Shown piece after piece: positions 39,397-47,169 of a stretch of DNA of 64,000 bases. Location: positions 2,462,501 to 2,526,500 of the forward strand of contig NZ_CP018092.1 of assembly GCF_002754935.1 (NCBI RefSeq), written 5' to 3'. Source of the DNA: Thermostichus lividus PCC 6715 (GTDB lineage Bacteria; Cyanobacteriota; Cyanobacteriia; Thermosynechococcales; Thermosynechococcaceae). The notes beneath the pieces were generated by a model. That model was not told the DNA's origin. It searched no databases and saw only the letters and a program-made list of their open reading frames with translations. The translations under genes and the position numbers were made by a program. Numbering within the stretch: the stretch's first letter is position 1; every line of letters begins with the position of its first letter.

Positions 39397-39619
39397 CGTG
39401 TCCCCCTGAATTGTCGTCTTTTCTAGGCTACACCATCGACCCTCAGCCGCTCAGGTGTAGCAATTGCGGTATGCTAAGCTAGCTCTCGATCCGAGGCTAA
39501 GGTAAAGTCTAACAACAGCTTAGCTTTTTAGCTCTCACCTTAATACTAGCTTAACCGTTTCAGAACATGGGCAACAAAAATACGACGGTAAATTGCAGTC
39601 GCGGTAGCTAACTTGGCAC

Positions 39620-39647
39620 AAAAAAAAGCCAAGGGTTTCGCCTTGGC
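39620..39647 (-). terminator. Rho-independent terminator of the pilin gene
   Basis: Read on the minus strand, a 7-bp stem GCCAAGG/CCTTGGC with a six-base loop is followed by eight Ts. It lies about 30 bases after the pilin stop codon. Confidence 0.88.
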
Positions 39648-39677
39648 CGGTTGAAAAAGATTGTGTTTAGCAGTTAA

Positions 39678-40127
39678 TTAGCAATTGGGAGCAGCATTAC
39701 TGGTCCCTTCTTTAACAGTGGAGGTGGTGATGCCACCGGAGACGGTGACACAGCCGGTCACCCCTGTGCCTGCGGGATCGGTGGCACTTGTTTTAGCAAT
39801 TGCACTCGTACCGCCAGTAGTACTGATATCGGGCGTGCTGTAACCATCAGGTGTAGAAACGCCTAGTTTTAGGGTAGTGACATCAGGAGCGAACGTTGTA
39901 CTCTCAAGGCGGTAGGCTTGCTGGGCACGGTTAATGGCACCGATGGTATTTTTGGCGCTAGAGAGACGGGCTTTGGCGGCTTGGTTCAGCATGGAGGGCA
40001 GCGCAATGGCAGCCAGAATACCAATGATGATCACCACCACGAGTAGCTCGATGAGGGTGAAGCCTTCGTCGGCTTTTTTCTTGGCGAGCAGGTGCTGGAG
40101 GAATTTAGCTTTAAGCTCAGTTTTCAT
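39678..40127 (-). CDS. Type IV pilin-like protein (PilA family)
   Basis: The start at ATG 40127 gives a leader MKTELKAKFLQHLLAKKKADEG, then the prepilin cleavage motif G|FTLIELLVVVIIIGILAAIA with Glu5. The frame extends to 40160, but GGAG about 12 bases before 40127 supports the later start. The mature region is short, Thr/Ser-rich and has a C-terminal Cys pair (VTGCVTVSGG...APNC) expected to form the D-region disulfide. The long basic leader is typical of cyanobacterial major pilins. It has its own terminator. Confidence 0.93.
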   Translation of the reverse strand: MKTELKAKFLQHLLAKKKADEGFTLIELLVVVIIIGILAAIALPSMLNQAAKARLSSAKNTIGAINRAQQAYRLESTTFAPDVTTLKLGVSTPDGYSTPDISTTGGTSAIAKTSATDPAGTGVTGCVTVSGGITTSTVKEGTSNAAPNC

Positions 40128-40234
40128 AACGATGCAACTCCTTGAATTCGAGTAGGGCATGACAGACTGCCTCTAGAGATCAACATACCCATGCCAAGGG
40201 GGTAAATTAACAGGGCATCCAAAAAGTTCGAATT

Positions 40235-41355
40235 TTACGGTTCAGGTTCTTTCGTGTCGTTGGCTTGAGACGCTGGTTCGGCGGCGGGTGGTGAGGCTGG
40301 GCGCGGAGCCACTAAAACGGATCCGGAGTTTTGAGGGGGCTTAGCAGCGCCAAACCGTTGCCAAAAGGGCTTAGGCGGGGGTGCAGGGGTTGTGGCGGCC
40401 GCTGGGGGTTCGGGAGGGGCTGGGGGGCTGAGTTCTGGTTCTGGAGCCATGGGTTCGGCTGGCGGGCTAGGTTCCGGTTCCACATTGGGGGGGGTGGTAA
40501 TTGATCGGGAAGGCTGGGGCTGAGGCTACTTTGGAGGTTTTTGGCGGCCAGTTCCCCCCGCAGCAGCCGTGAAAGGGCGTCATTGCCCCCTAGGTGGTAG
40601 GTAACAAGGCGCGTGATGGTAGTATTGCCGATGGGCTGGCCATTGCTATCGAGTAGATCTAGGCGAACCCAGTTGTCTCCGGGTTTGAAACCTGTGAGAT
40701 AGTAGGCTTGCCAACGATTGACTGTGAAGGATTGACCATTGATGGTGCAGCGAACCTGCCACGTGGGGCGATCGGTGTCAACAGGCACATTGCTGAGGTA
40801 AAAGTCTAGCAACATGGGTTCAGCGCCATAGACGCCTTGAGGTTGGTTGTAGGTCAGCAACGGAGTTGTGGGGCGATCGCCAGTAGCAGTATAGAGGTGA
40901 AAGGTACGCTCGGCATAGGCTAGGGGGCTTTTGATGCTTTCTCCCCATGGATAGACAATGAAGGCGCGCAGCAGGTGGGTGCCGGGTTGCAGGTCACTAA
41001 ATTCAATGGGTTCCTTCAGGTCATACACCGAACGGCTGGGGCGATCGTCGAGCACCACTTCAACGTGGGGGCCTAGGCCAGTGCGTGGATCCTGAAAAAT
41101 GTTTAGCCCCTCAACCTGAAGGGTAACGGCAATGGTTGTGGCCTCTAGGGTTTGGTTGGGCTGGGGGCTAAGAATCTGCAGGCGTGGTTCGTAGCGGTCA
41201 AACCAGCTCTTCAGATCCTCGATAGCCACTGGTGCTGCTACCTCGGCAAGCTCACTCCCTGACTTTGCCCATGCGATGTCCTCGATTCCCCAAAACAGAG
41301 CAAGGCAGAGGAAAAACACTACAGTGCACTGCACCAACCGTTGCCAACCGTTCAT
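40235..41355 (-). CDS. Secreted Pro-rich protein with Ig-like region (one-base frameshift)
   Basis: From ATG 41355 the protein has a membrane segment (VQCTVVFFLCLALFWGIED). A beta-rich middle follows (IAVTLQVEGLNIFQD, GPHVEVVLDDRPSRSV, LQPGTHLLRAFIVYPWGES), as seen in cyanobacterial proteins that display Ig-like or FHA-like folds. At an eight-G run on the plus strand (40487-40494) the frame changes. One more base turns a nonsense-like tail into a regular Pro/Glu/Ala-rich tail (EPEPSPPAEPMAPEPEL... ending NDTKEPEP). Function is unknown. The regular composition of the second tail supports a lost base. Confidence 0.7.
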
Positions 41356-41483
41356 GCTGATCCCATCTGTTGCGGTACCACCGACCATTGTCTCAGACCG
41401 CTGTATCCTTGCCAATTAGTATGGAGGTGCTCTGGGTGAGCGGCTGTCTCACTGGATAATCCTAGGTCGGATCGCTTCCAACT

Positions 41484-41576
41484 CGGTTCACCCCCACAAG
41501 CGTGGGGACAACTTTCCGCCCGCCTCAGCTAGTCATTATCTATCGGGCGGTTCACCCCTACAGGCATGGGGAAAAC
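41484..41576. CRISPR. Degenerate two-repeat CRISPR remnant, type I-E-like repeats, no cas genes
   Basis: Two 29-base repeats (41484-41512 and 41548-41576) start CGGTTCACCCC, contain a short dyad (CCCCAC..GTGGGG in the first) and end in GGGGACAAC or GGGGAAAAC. They match at 25 of 29 positions by eye. A 35-base spacer separates them. The repeat length, the CCCC/GGGG dyad and the AAC end fit the I-E repeat class. No cas gene and no further repeats are in the window. Confidence 0.6.
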
Positions 41577-41660
41577 CTTCTATTATTCACACTATGACTG
41601 GGTTTTGGCAAGGGGATCCCTCTCTATGTCTTCAGACTCTATTTGCGGTTAGCTTGTGGG

Positions 41661-41749
41661 GGTTCGGGGGTAGATAAGCCCTGCACTGTCCCCCTTGCGG
41701 TCGGGCACAGGAAGATGTCATCCTGTGCAAGGCGGTGGTTTCACCCGAC
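41661..41749 (+). promoter_or_regulatory. Structured 5' leader upstream of upp
   Basis: Three pairings are visible: GGGGG (41666-41670) with CCCCC (41690-41694), a perfect 8-bp stem GCACAGGA/TCCTGTGC (41705-41712 with 41721-41728), and GTCGGG (41700-41705) with CCCGAC (41744-41749) closing around it. GGTG (41734-41737) can instead pair CACC (41742-41745), competing with the closing stem. Alternative pairings just upstream of a nucleotide-salvage gene suggest a regulatory leader. It matches no riboswitch class I recognise. Confidence 0.4.
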
Positions 41750-41801
41750 AATAAATTAAAAGGCATCTAGAGCTTATTTTCCCCCTCCTTGGAGTGTTGT
41801 T

Positions 41802-42455
41802 GTGACCTTACAGTTGCGCATTTACGTTCCGCCCCATCCCTTGATCAAGCACTGGCTTACTGTTGCACGGGATGCAAACACTCCCAATTCCCTTTTTCGA
41901 GTTGCAATGGCTGAATTAGGTCGGTGGCTCGCCTACGAAGCGGTGCGCGACTGGTTACCAACGATAGAAACGACTGTAGAGACTCCCCTTGCTGCCACCT
42001 CTGCTGTGGTGATTGACCCGCAGGTGCCAGTTGCAGTTGTGCCGATTTTACGGGCGGGGTTGGCGTTGTTGGAGGGAGCGCAGGGTGTTTTACCCACGGC
42101 AACCATTTACCATCTGGGGATTGTCCGCGATGAGTGTACCCTGATGCCCTCCTGCTATCTCAACCGCTTTCCTCAGCAATTTGCACCGCAGACACGGGTA
42201 CTCATTAGTGAGCCCATGCTGGCCACCGGTGGCTCGATTATGACAGCGATGACGGAACTCACTGAGCGGGGGGTCAATCCAGCACTGGTGCGGATTATTT
42301 CAGTGGTGAGCGCCCCGCCAGCCCTGCAAAAACTCAGTGCTCACTTTCCGGCGGTACAGGTCTATGCAGCTACGATTGATGAGATGGTCAATGAGCAGGG
42401 GTTTATTGTGCCTGGGCTAGGGGATGCGGGCGATCGCGCCTTTGGCACCGCCTAA
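41802..42455 (+). CDS. upp: Uracil phosphoribosyltransferase
   Basis: The 217-residue enzyme makes UMP from uracil and PRPP. Family blocks are LRIYVPPHPLIKHWLTVARD at the start, VPILRAGLALLEGAQ, the PRPP loop LISEPMLATGGSIMTAM, and the C-terminal EQGFIVPGLGDAGDRAFGTA uracil-binding end. The first acid of the PRPP loop is Glu rather than the more usual Asp. The start is GTG at 41802. A structured leader precedes it. The thrB start follows about 40 bases after the stop. Confidence 0.95.
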   Translation: MTLQLRIYVPPHPLIKHWLTVARDANTPNSLFRVAMAELGRWLAYEAVRDWLPTIETTVETPLAATSAVVIDPQVPVAVVPILRAGLALLEGAQGVLPTATIYHLGIVRDECTLMPSCYLNRFPQQFAPQTRVLISEPMLATGGSIMTAMTELTERGVNPALVRIISVVSAPPALQKLSAHFPAVQVYAATIDEMVNEQGFIVPGLGDAGDRAFGTA

Positions 42456-42492
42456 GCGCTCGCCACTATGGGTCAATGCACGAGGAATTTCA

Positions 42493-43401
42493 ATGGTAAC
42501 AGTAGTCACCGTACCCGCAACAACCGCCAATTTGGGACCGGGGTTTGACTGTTTGGGCGCTGCCTTAACCCTTACAAACACCTTTACCTTTTCCGCCAGC
42601 GATCGCCCCTGTGTTGTGATTCGGGGGGCTGAAGCAGCCGGGGTAGCCAGTAGTACAGATAACTTAGCCTATCGCGCCTATTGCCGCCTTTACGAGCACC
42701 TTGGACGCGAAGCCCCGCCTGTCTATTTAGAAATTGAGTTAGGGGTGCCCCTCGCTCGCGGGTTAGGCAGTTCAGCCACCGCCATTATTGGCGGCTTGGT
42801 GGGAGCCAATCGGCTGGCAGGGTTCCCCCTCAGCCATACTGAGGTTTTAGAGTTGGCGATCGCCCTTGAAGGTCATCCCGATAATGTAGTTCCGGCGTTG
42901 CTGGGCGGCTGTCGTTTGGCAGTCCGGGAAGAACACTCCGGCACGTGGCGTTGGTTAGACGTACCGTGGGATAGTGATGTAGTGCCTATTGTTGCCATTC
43001 CTGATTTCGAATTAGCCACCGAGACCGCCCGTCACGTCTTGCCTGCGACCTGTAGCTATACAGATGCCATTTTTAACATCAGTCATCTGGGAGCGCTGCT
43101 GCGGGGGCTAGAAACGGGTCACCGCGACTGGTTACAGGTTGCCCTGCAAGATCATCTGCACCAGCCCTACCGTCAGTGCCTCATCAAAGGGTATGCCGAC
43201 CTCCATGCCGCAGCGTTGGCCGCTGGAGCCTATGGTTTGGTGATCAGTGGAGCTGGCCCCACCCTGTTGGCGCTTGGGGATCCGGTTAACGCCATGGGAA
43301 TTGCCAGTACCCTTAGGGACACGTGGGCGACCCTAGGGGTGCAAGCACGGGTTGAGGTATTGGCAGTGCAGCAGGAAGGAACCACCGTACAGGATCGCTA
43401 G
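42493..43401 (+). CDS. thrB: Homoserine kinase
   Basis: ThrB phosphorylates homoserine for threonine synthesis. The GHMP-kinase fold is clear: opening VTVPATTANLGPGFDCLG, ATP loop PLARGLGSSATAIIGGL, and C-terminal GAYGLVISGAGPTLLAL. I chose ATG 42493, preceded by GAGGA. The frame runs upstream to 42424 inside upp but adds no conserved residues. The length of about 302 residues is normal. Confidence 0.95.
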   Translation: MVTVVTVPATTANLGPGFDCLGAALTLTNTFTFSASDRPCVVIRGAEAAGVASSTDNLAYRAYCRLYEHLGREAPPVYLEIELGVPLARGLGSSATAIIGGLVGANRLAGFPLSHTEVLELAIALEGHPDNVVPALLGGCRLAVREEHSGTWRWLDVPWDSDVVPIVAIPDFELATETARHVLPATCSYTDAIFNISHLGALLRGLETGHRDWLQVALQDHLHQPYRQCLIKGYADLHAAALAAGAYGLVISGAGPTLLALGDPVNAMGIASTLRDTWATLGVQARVEVLAVQQEGTTVQDR

Positions 43402-43416
43402 TCAAACCACAGGTAA

Positions 43417-43563
43417 ATGTTGCATTTATCCGCCTGTAAACCTGCTGTGCGCAATGGCACGCTGAAAATGGGCAGCACCATCGCTGCCAGCGGTGAGCTA
43501 GATCGAGGCGATCGCGAAATGGATGCTAAAGTGCGCATGGAAAATCGGCAAATCTGCCCCTAA
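43417..43563 (+). CDS. Possible 48-residue ORF of unknown function
   Basis: A short frame from ATG 43417 to TAA 43561-43563 contains a HIP1 site and charged, cyanobacterial-looking codons (MGSTIAASGELDRGDREMDA). Its stop overlaps the stop of the convergent nucleotidase. I recognise no family. It may be a gene remnant, the 3' part of a lost gene, or non-coding. Confidence 0.25.
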   Translation: MLHLSACKPAVRNGTLKMGSTIAASGELDRGDREMDAKVRMENRQICP

Positions 43564-44480
43564 TTGCGTACCCCAAAGGGCACATGCACAGAGGGAATAT
43601 CCCCTGCTGCTGATTCAATATGGGTGAGCTGATCATCAAAGAAAATATGGGGTTTTAACTGCCGGAGAACTCGAACTTTCTCAATACCGCCCAAGAAAAA
43701 GGTTTCATCCGGCGTGACCCCCCAGCTATTCAGCGTCGTAACCACCCGCTCACTGGCGAGAATATTACGCGCCGTTACAATGGCAATTCGTAGTAAGCGG
43801 CAATAGTCGGGGTTCTGTTGCTCACGAGTCATCTCCAATTTTTGAAACGCCGCCAATTTCTTAAACAGATCACTGAGGGGGCCGGGGTTGTGCGGTACAG
43901 TTGCATGTTGAATTTCGTGGGCATGGAACTGCTCGAGATCGCCATCGCGAAACACGGTTTCTGCTTCGTCATCGGCAATCACCCCATCAAAGTCAAAGGC
44001 AATGCGTAGCTCCCCTTCTTCCTCTGTGTCCGTTACACCGGAAGGGATGACAATTCCGGCAGGGTAGCCCGCGGCGATCGCCTGGCGCACATCCTCAGCA
44101 TTCGCCGAAAGAAACAGTGAGACATTAAAGGCAGGGATGTAGGGATGAGGGGACTTGCCCCCCAAAAACGCCGCACGGGTAATATTCAGGCCGTAGTGCT
44201 GGATCGAATGGAACACCCGCTGCCCAGTATCAGGGTCATTTTTCGAGAGCAGGATCACCTCCACTGGCTCTTGGTCAGGATAGGCGCGATTCAGGTTAAG
44301 AAACCGGCGAATAAAGGGGAATGCTACGCCTCGAGGCAAAACATCGTACTTTTTTTGCCGCTGAAAATGGCGATAGGCTTCTTCCCCGTGATGGCGAAAC
44401 ACCGCATCGGACTCAGTGAGATCAAATAACGCGCTGGAGGCAACAGCGATGACCAATTTGTTTTCAATCGCGTAGCCCAT
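43560..44480 (-). CDS. Cytosolic 5'-nucleotidase I-like protein (PF06189)
   Basis: The protein is about 306 residues from ATG 44480 (MGYAIENKLVIAVASSALFD). The nine-residue upstream extension is unlikely. It follows the NT5C1-type 5'-nucleotidase pattern: SSALFDLTESDAVF, VEVILLSKNDPDTGQRVF and the HAD core IAFDFDGVIADDEAE with paired Asp nucleophiles, then VTARN and FFLGGIEKVRVL. It would dephosphorylate nucleoside monophosphates, which suits its place near upp, though the two are on opposite strands. Confidence 0.88.
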   Translation of the reverse strand: MGYAIENKLVIAVASSALFDLTESDAVFRHHGEEAYRHFQRQKKYDVLPRGVAFPFIRRFLNLNRAYPDQEPVEVILLSKNDPDTGQRVFHSIQHYGLNITRAAFLGGKSPHPYIPAFNVSLFLSANAEDVRQAIAAGYPAGIVIPSGVTDTEEEGELRIAFDFDGVIADDEAETVFRDGDLEQFHAHEIQHATVPHNPGPLSDLFKKLAAFQKLEMTREQQNPDYCRLLRIAIVTARNILASERVVTTLNSWGVTPDETFFLGGIEKVRVLRQLKPHIFFDDQLTHIESAAGDIPSVHVPFGVRN

Positions 44481-44487
44481 GACCCGC

Positions 44488-45518
44488 CTAAGAACGCAGG
44501 GAAACAAGGGGTCGCTGCAATGCCTGCATCAAGGCATCAAACTGATCCGGTGTGAGGGATTGGGCACCATCCGAGAGGGCTTTGGCGGGGTTCGGGTGCA
44601 CTTCAATCATGAGGGCATCGGTACCTGCGGCTACGGCTGCCTTCGCCATGGCCGGGACAAACTCTGCCCAACCAGTGCCATGGCTCGGATCAATCATGAT
44701 CGGCAGGTGGGTCAATTTCCGCAAAACGGGAATCACCGATAAATCTAGGGTATTGCGTGTATATTCCCGGTCAAAGGTGCGAATGCCTCGCTCACACAGG
44801 ATCACGTTGGGGTTGCCCGCCGCCAGAATGTACTCTGCGGCCATTAACCATTCATCAATGGTGGCAGACATCCCCGCTTGAGGAGCACGGGTTTGGGTTG
44901 CGCCCCCACCCGCTTCAGCAAAGAAAAGTTTTGCATATTGCGGGCACCAATTTGCAGGACATCGGCCACTTCGGCAATTTTATCGAGGTCTGCGGCATCC
45001 ATGACTTCGGTAATAATGCCTAAGCCCGTCACCGCTTTGGCAGCGGCCAGTAAATCTAGGGCGCTCTCCCCATGGCCTTGGAAGGCGTAGGGGGAGGTAC
45101 GCGGTTTATAGGCTCCCCCCCGCAGAAATTTAGCCCCTGCTGCCTTAACCCGCTGCGCCGTTTCAATGATCATGGCTTCGTTTTCCACAGAGCACGGACC
45201 CGCCACCACCACCAATGCATGGCCTTCGCCAAAAGACACAGCACCGTTTGGCGTGGGCACCACCACTTCACTGGGTTCACCGTGGCGATACTCACGGCTA
45301 GCCCGCTTGAAGGGCTGCTCTACCCGCAGCACATGCTCAATCCACGGACTGATTTCTTGAATTTGCAGGGGATCCAGTTCGGCAGTCTCCCCAACGAGGC
45401 CAATGACAACTTTGTGTTTGCCGACAATTTTTTCGGGGGTCAGTCCCCAAAGGCGCATTTCGGCACCCACCCGCTCAATTTCCTCAGAGGGGGTGCCACT
45501 TTTTAGAACGATAATCAT
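44488..45518 (-). CDS. aroF: 3-deoxy-7-phosphoheptulonate synthase (DAHP synthase), one-base frameshift
   Basis: DAHP synthase condenses PEP and erythrose-4-phosphate as the first shikimate step. From ATG 45518 an N-terminal ferredoxin-like/ACT-type domain ([18 protein letters not shown]) precedes the barrel, as in the type I-beta enzymes. Barrel blocks are [44 protein letters not shown] and [10 protein letters not shown]. The frame breaks at [16 protein letters not shown], at the four-C run 44872-44875. One extra base joins the two parts. The total is about 343 residues. Confidence 0.92.
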
Positions 45519-45587
45519 CTGCTTGCTGATCCCCAGTAATTGGCTTAGGGTTTGATTGTATTGTGCCAAATTGATTTCGTTCTGCCT

Positions 45588-46441
45588 ATGCTGCGTCCCT
45601 CGGATGGGTTGCGTTTTACAATTTCCCTTGCAATTGCGGCAGTCGTTATCCTGTCGCTTTGGGGGGTCATGATGGGGTCAATGCCTAAGACGGATCCGCC
45701 CCTCAATTTGACCGGGGCGATCGCCATCGATGACCCACGCGTGGAAGCAGATCTCAGCCCCGCCAGTGCCCCCTACTCCCAAGCGATTCCCCCACTCGCT
45801 TTGTTCCTTTGCAGCCCAGTGATGGCGCTGTTTACCAGCGGTTATTTGCCCAAGTGCGGCAACAGCATCAACAGTGTGCGAGTGCGCCGCCTTGGTACAG
45901 TGTCCCTGCCCATAGCACCAACTTTGGCGATCGCTTCCGTACCGATATCCATGGCAACCTGCTGCAACAGGAGCCAATTATTGTGCTGCACGAGACCGTG
46001 GCCTCAGCCCAGTCAGCCCTCAACTTTTTTCAGACTTCCCACCCCCGCGATGAGGATCAGGCCAGTTACCACGAACTCATTACCCTCAATGGCTGGATAT
46101 TGCACCTTGTCCCGTGGTCAAAGCGCGCCTATGGTGCTGGGAACTCCACGTTTGGCAGCGAAACCGTCCAGACGAACCCCCGCCTTGCTCCTTCAGTCAA
46201 TAACTTTGCCCTGCATATTTCCCTAGAAACCCCGCCCCAAGGTCGCCACAATGGCCAGCACCACCAAGGCTACACCCCTGCCCAGTACCAAGCCCTAGGG
46301 TGGCTAATTGCGCAGACTGGCATTCCCCCAGCACGAGTGACCACCCACGCCGCCGTAGATCGATCGGGAGAGCGCATCGATCCGCGCAGTTTTTCCTTTG
46401 CCACCCTAAATCGTTACTGGCAAACCGATCGCCCCTGCTAA
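45588..46441 (+). CDS. N-acetylmuramoyl-L-alanine amidase (Amidase_2), one-base frameshift
   Basis: From ATG 45588 a signal anchor (LAIAAVVILSLWGVMMGS) leads to SPASAPYS, then the frame is lost near the C runs at 45769-45773 or 45778-45780. The other frame runs PTRFVPLQPSDGAVYQR, the zinc-type His block IIVLHETVASAQSAL, and the rest of the amidase_2 domain to PRSFSFATLNRYWQ. One extra C restores the protein (about 285 residues). It would cut peptidoglycan in the periplasm. It is divergent from aroF with about 70 bases between starts. Confidence 0.85.
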
Positions 46442-46527
46442 CGCCGTACTGTCTCGGGGTAGCTAGCCACAAGCGATTAAGATAGAACAAGAAATAGCAT
46501 CTGCAATAGACAGAAAGGAGGCCAGCC

Positions 46528-46905
46528 ATGGCAACAGAACGGCGGGTCGCACGGGTTGCGGAATTAATTAAGCGAGAAGTCAGTCAGTTGCTGATGTACG
46601 AAATCCGCGACGAGCGGGTGGGTGCTGGCATGGTGAGTGTCACCGATGTTGAAGTATCTGGCGACTTACAACACGCTAAAGTGTTTGTCAGCATTTATAG
46701 TACCGATGAAGTACGCCGCTCCACGATGGCAGGGCTGAAGGCCGCCTCTGGCTTTGTACGCCACGAACTGGGACAGCGCATTCGCCTACGGCGGACACCA
46801 GAGGTGGTGTTTATTGAAGATCGCTCCATTGAGCGGGGTAACCGGGTACTGTCGCTGCTGAACCAACTGGAGCAACAATCAAAATCAGCAGGTACCAGCG
46901 AATAG
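46528..46905 (+). CDS. rbfA: 30S ribosome-binding factor A
   Basis: The 125-residue RbfA matures the 16S rRNA 5' end of the 30S subunit. It shows the KH-like fold sequence: [17 protein letters not shown], then [20 protein letters not shown], and [26 protein letters not shown] lies about 10 bases before ATG 46528, a strong ribosome-binding site. Its stop codon is followed at once by the target duplication of a MITE. Confidence 0.95.
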   Translation: MATERRVARVAELIKREVSQLLMYEIRDERVGAGMVSVTDVEVSGDLQHAKVFVSIYSTDEVRRSTMAGLKAASGFVRHELGQRIRLRRTPEVVFIEDRSIERGNRVLSLLNQLEQQSKSAGTSE

Positions 46906-46912
46906 ACCTTAA

Positions 46913-47069
46913 GGGGTTGCTGAATAGACGTATGATGTTCGGGTTTGAGTCTTTTGCCGCCCTCACCCTAGCCCTCTCCCAAAGGAGAGGGAACAAGAAT
47001 TTTAGCTCCCTTCTTCTTGGGGAGACGGGTTGGGGATGAAGGCAATTCATAGCCACATTCAGCAACACC
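46913..47069. mobile_element. Complete MITE with 13-bp terminal inverted repeats and 8-bp target duplication
   Basis: The ends are GGGGTTGCTGAAT and its inverse ATTCAGCAACACC (12 of 13 bases pair). GACCTTAA flanks both sides (46905-46912 and 47070-47077) as a target site duplication. The interior is a large imperfect hairpin of CCTCACCCTAGCCC, GGAGAGGG and GGGTTGGGG runs, a pattern widespread in cyanobacterial genomes. It has no coding capacity. Half copies flank the IS110 pseudogene at 32428 and 33715. Confidence 0.88.
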
Positions 47070-47169
47070 GACCTTAAAACAGTTGTAAGAATTCCTCGTC
47101 TGCCTTGCAGCCCTCGCTAGAGTAGAGGAAAGGGGGTACAGCGCGACTACTATTCGTGAGGCGACAATT

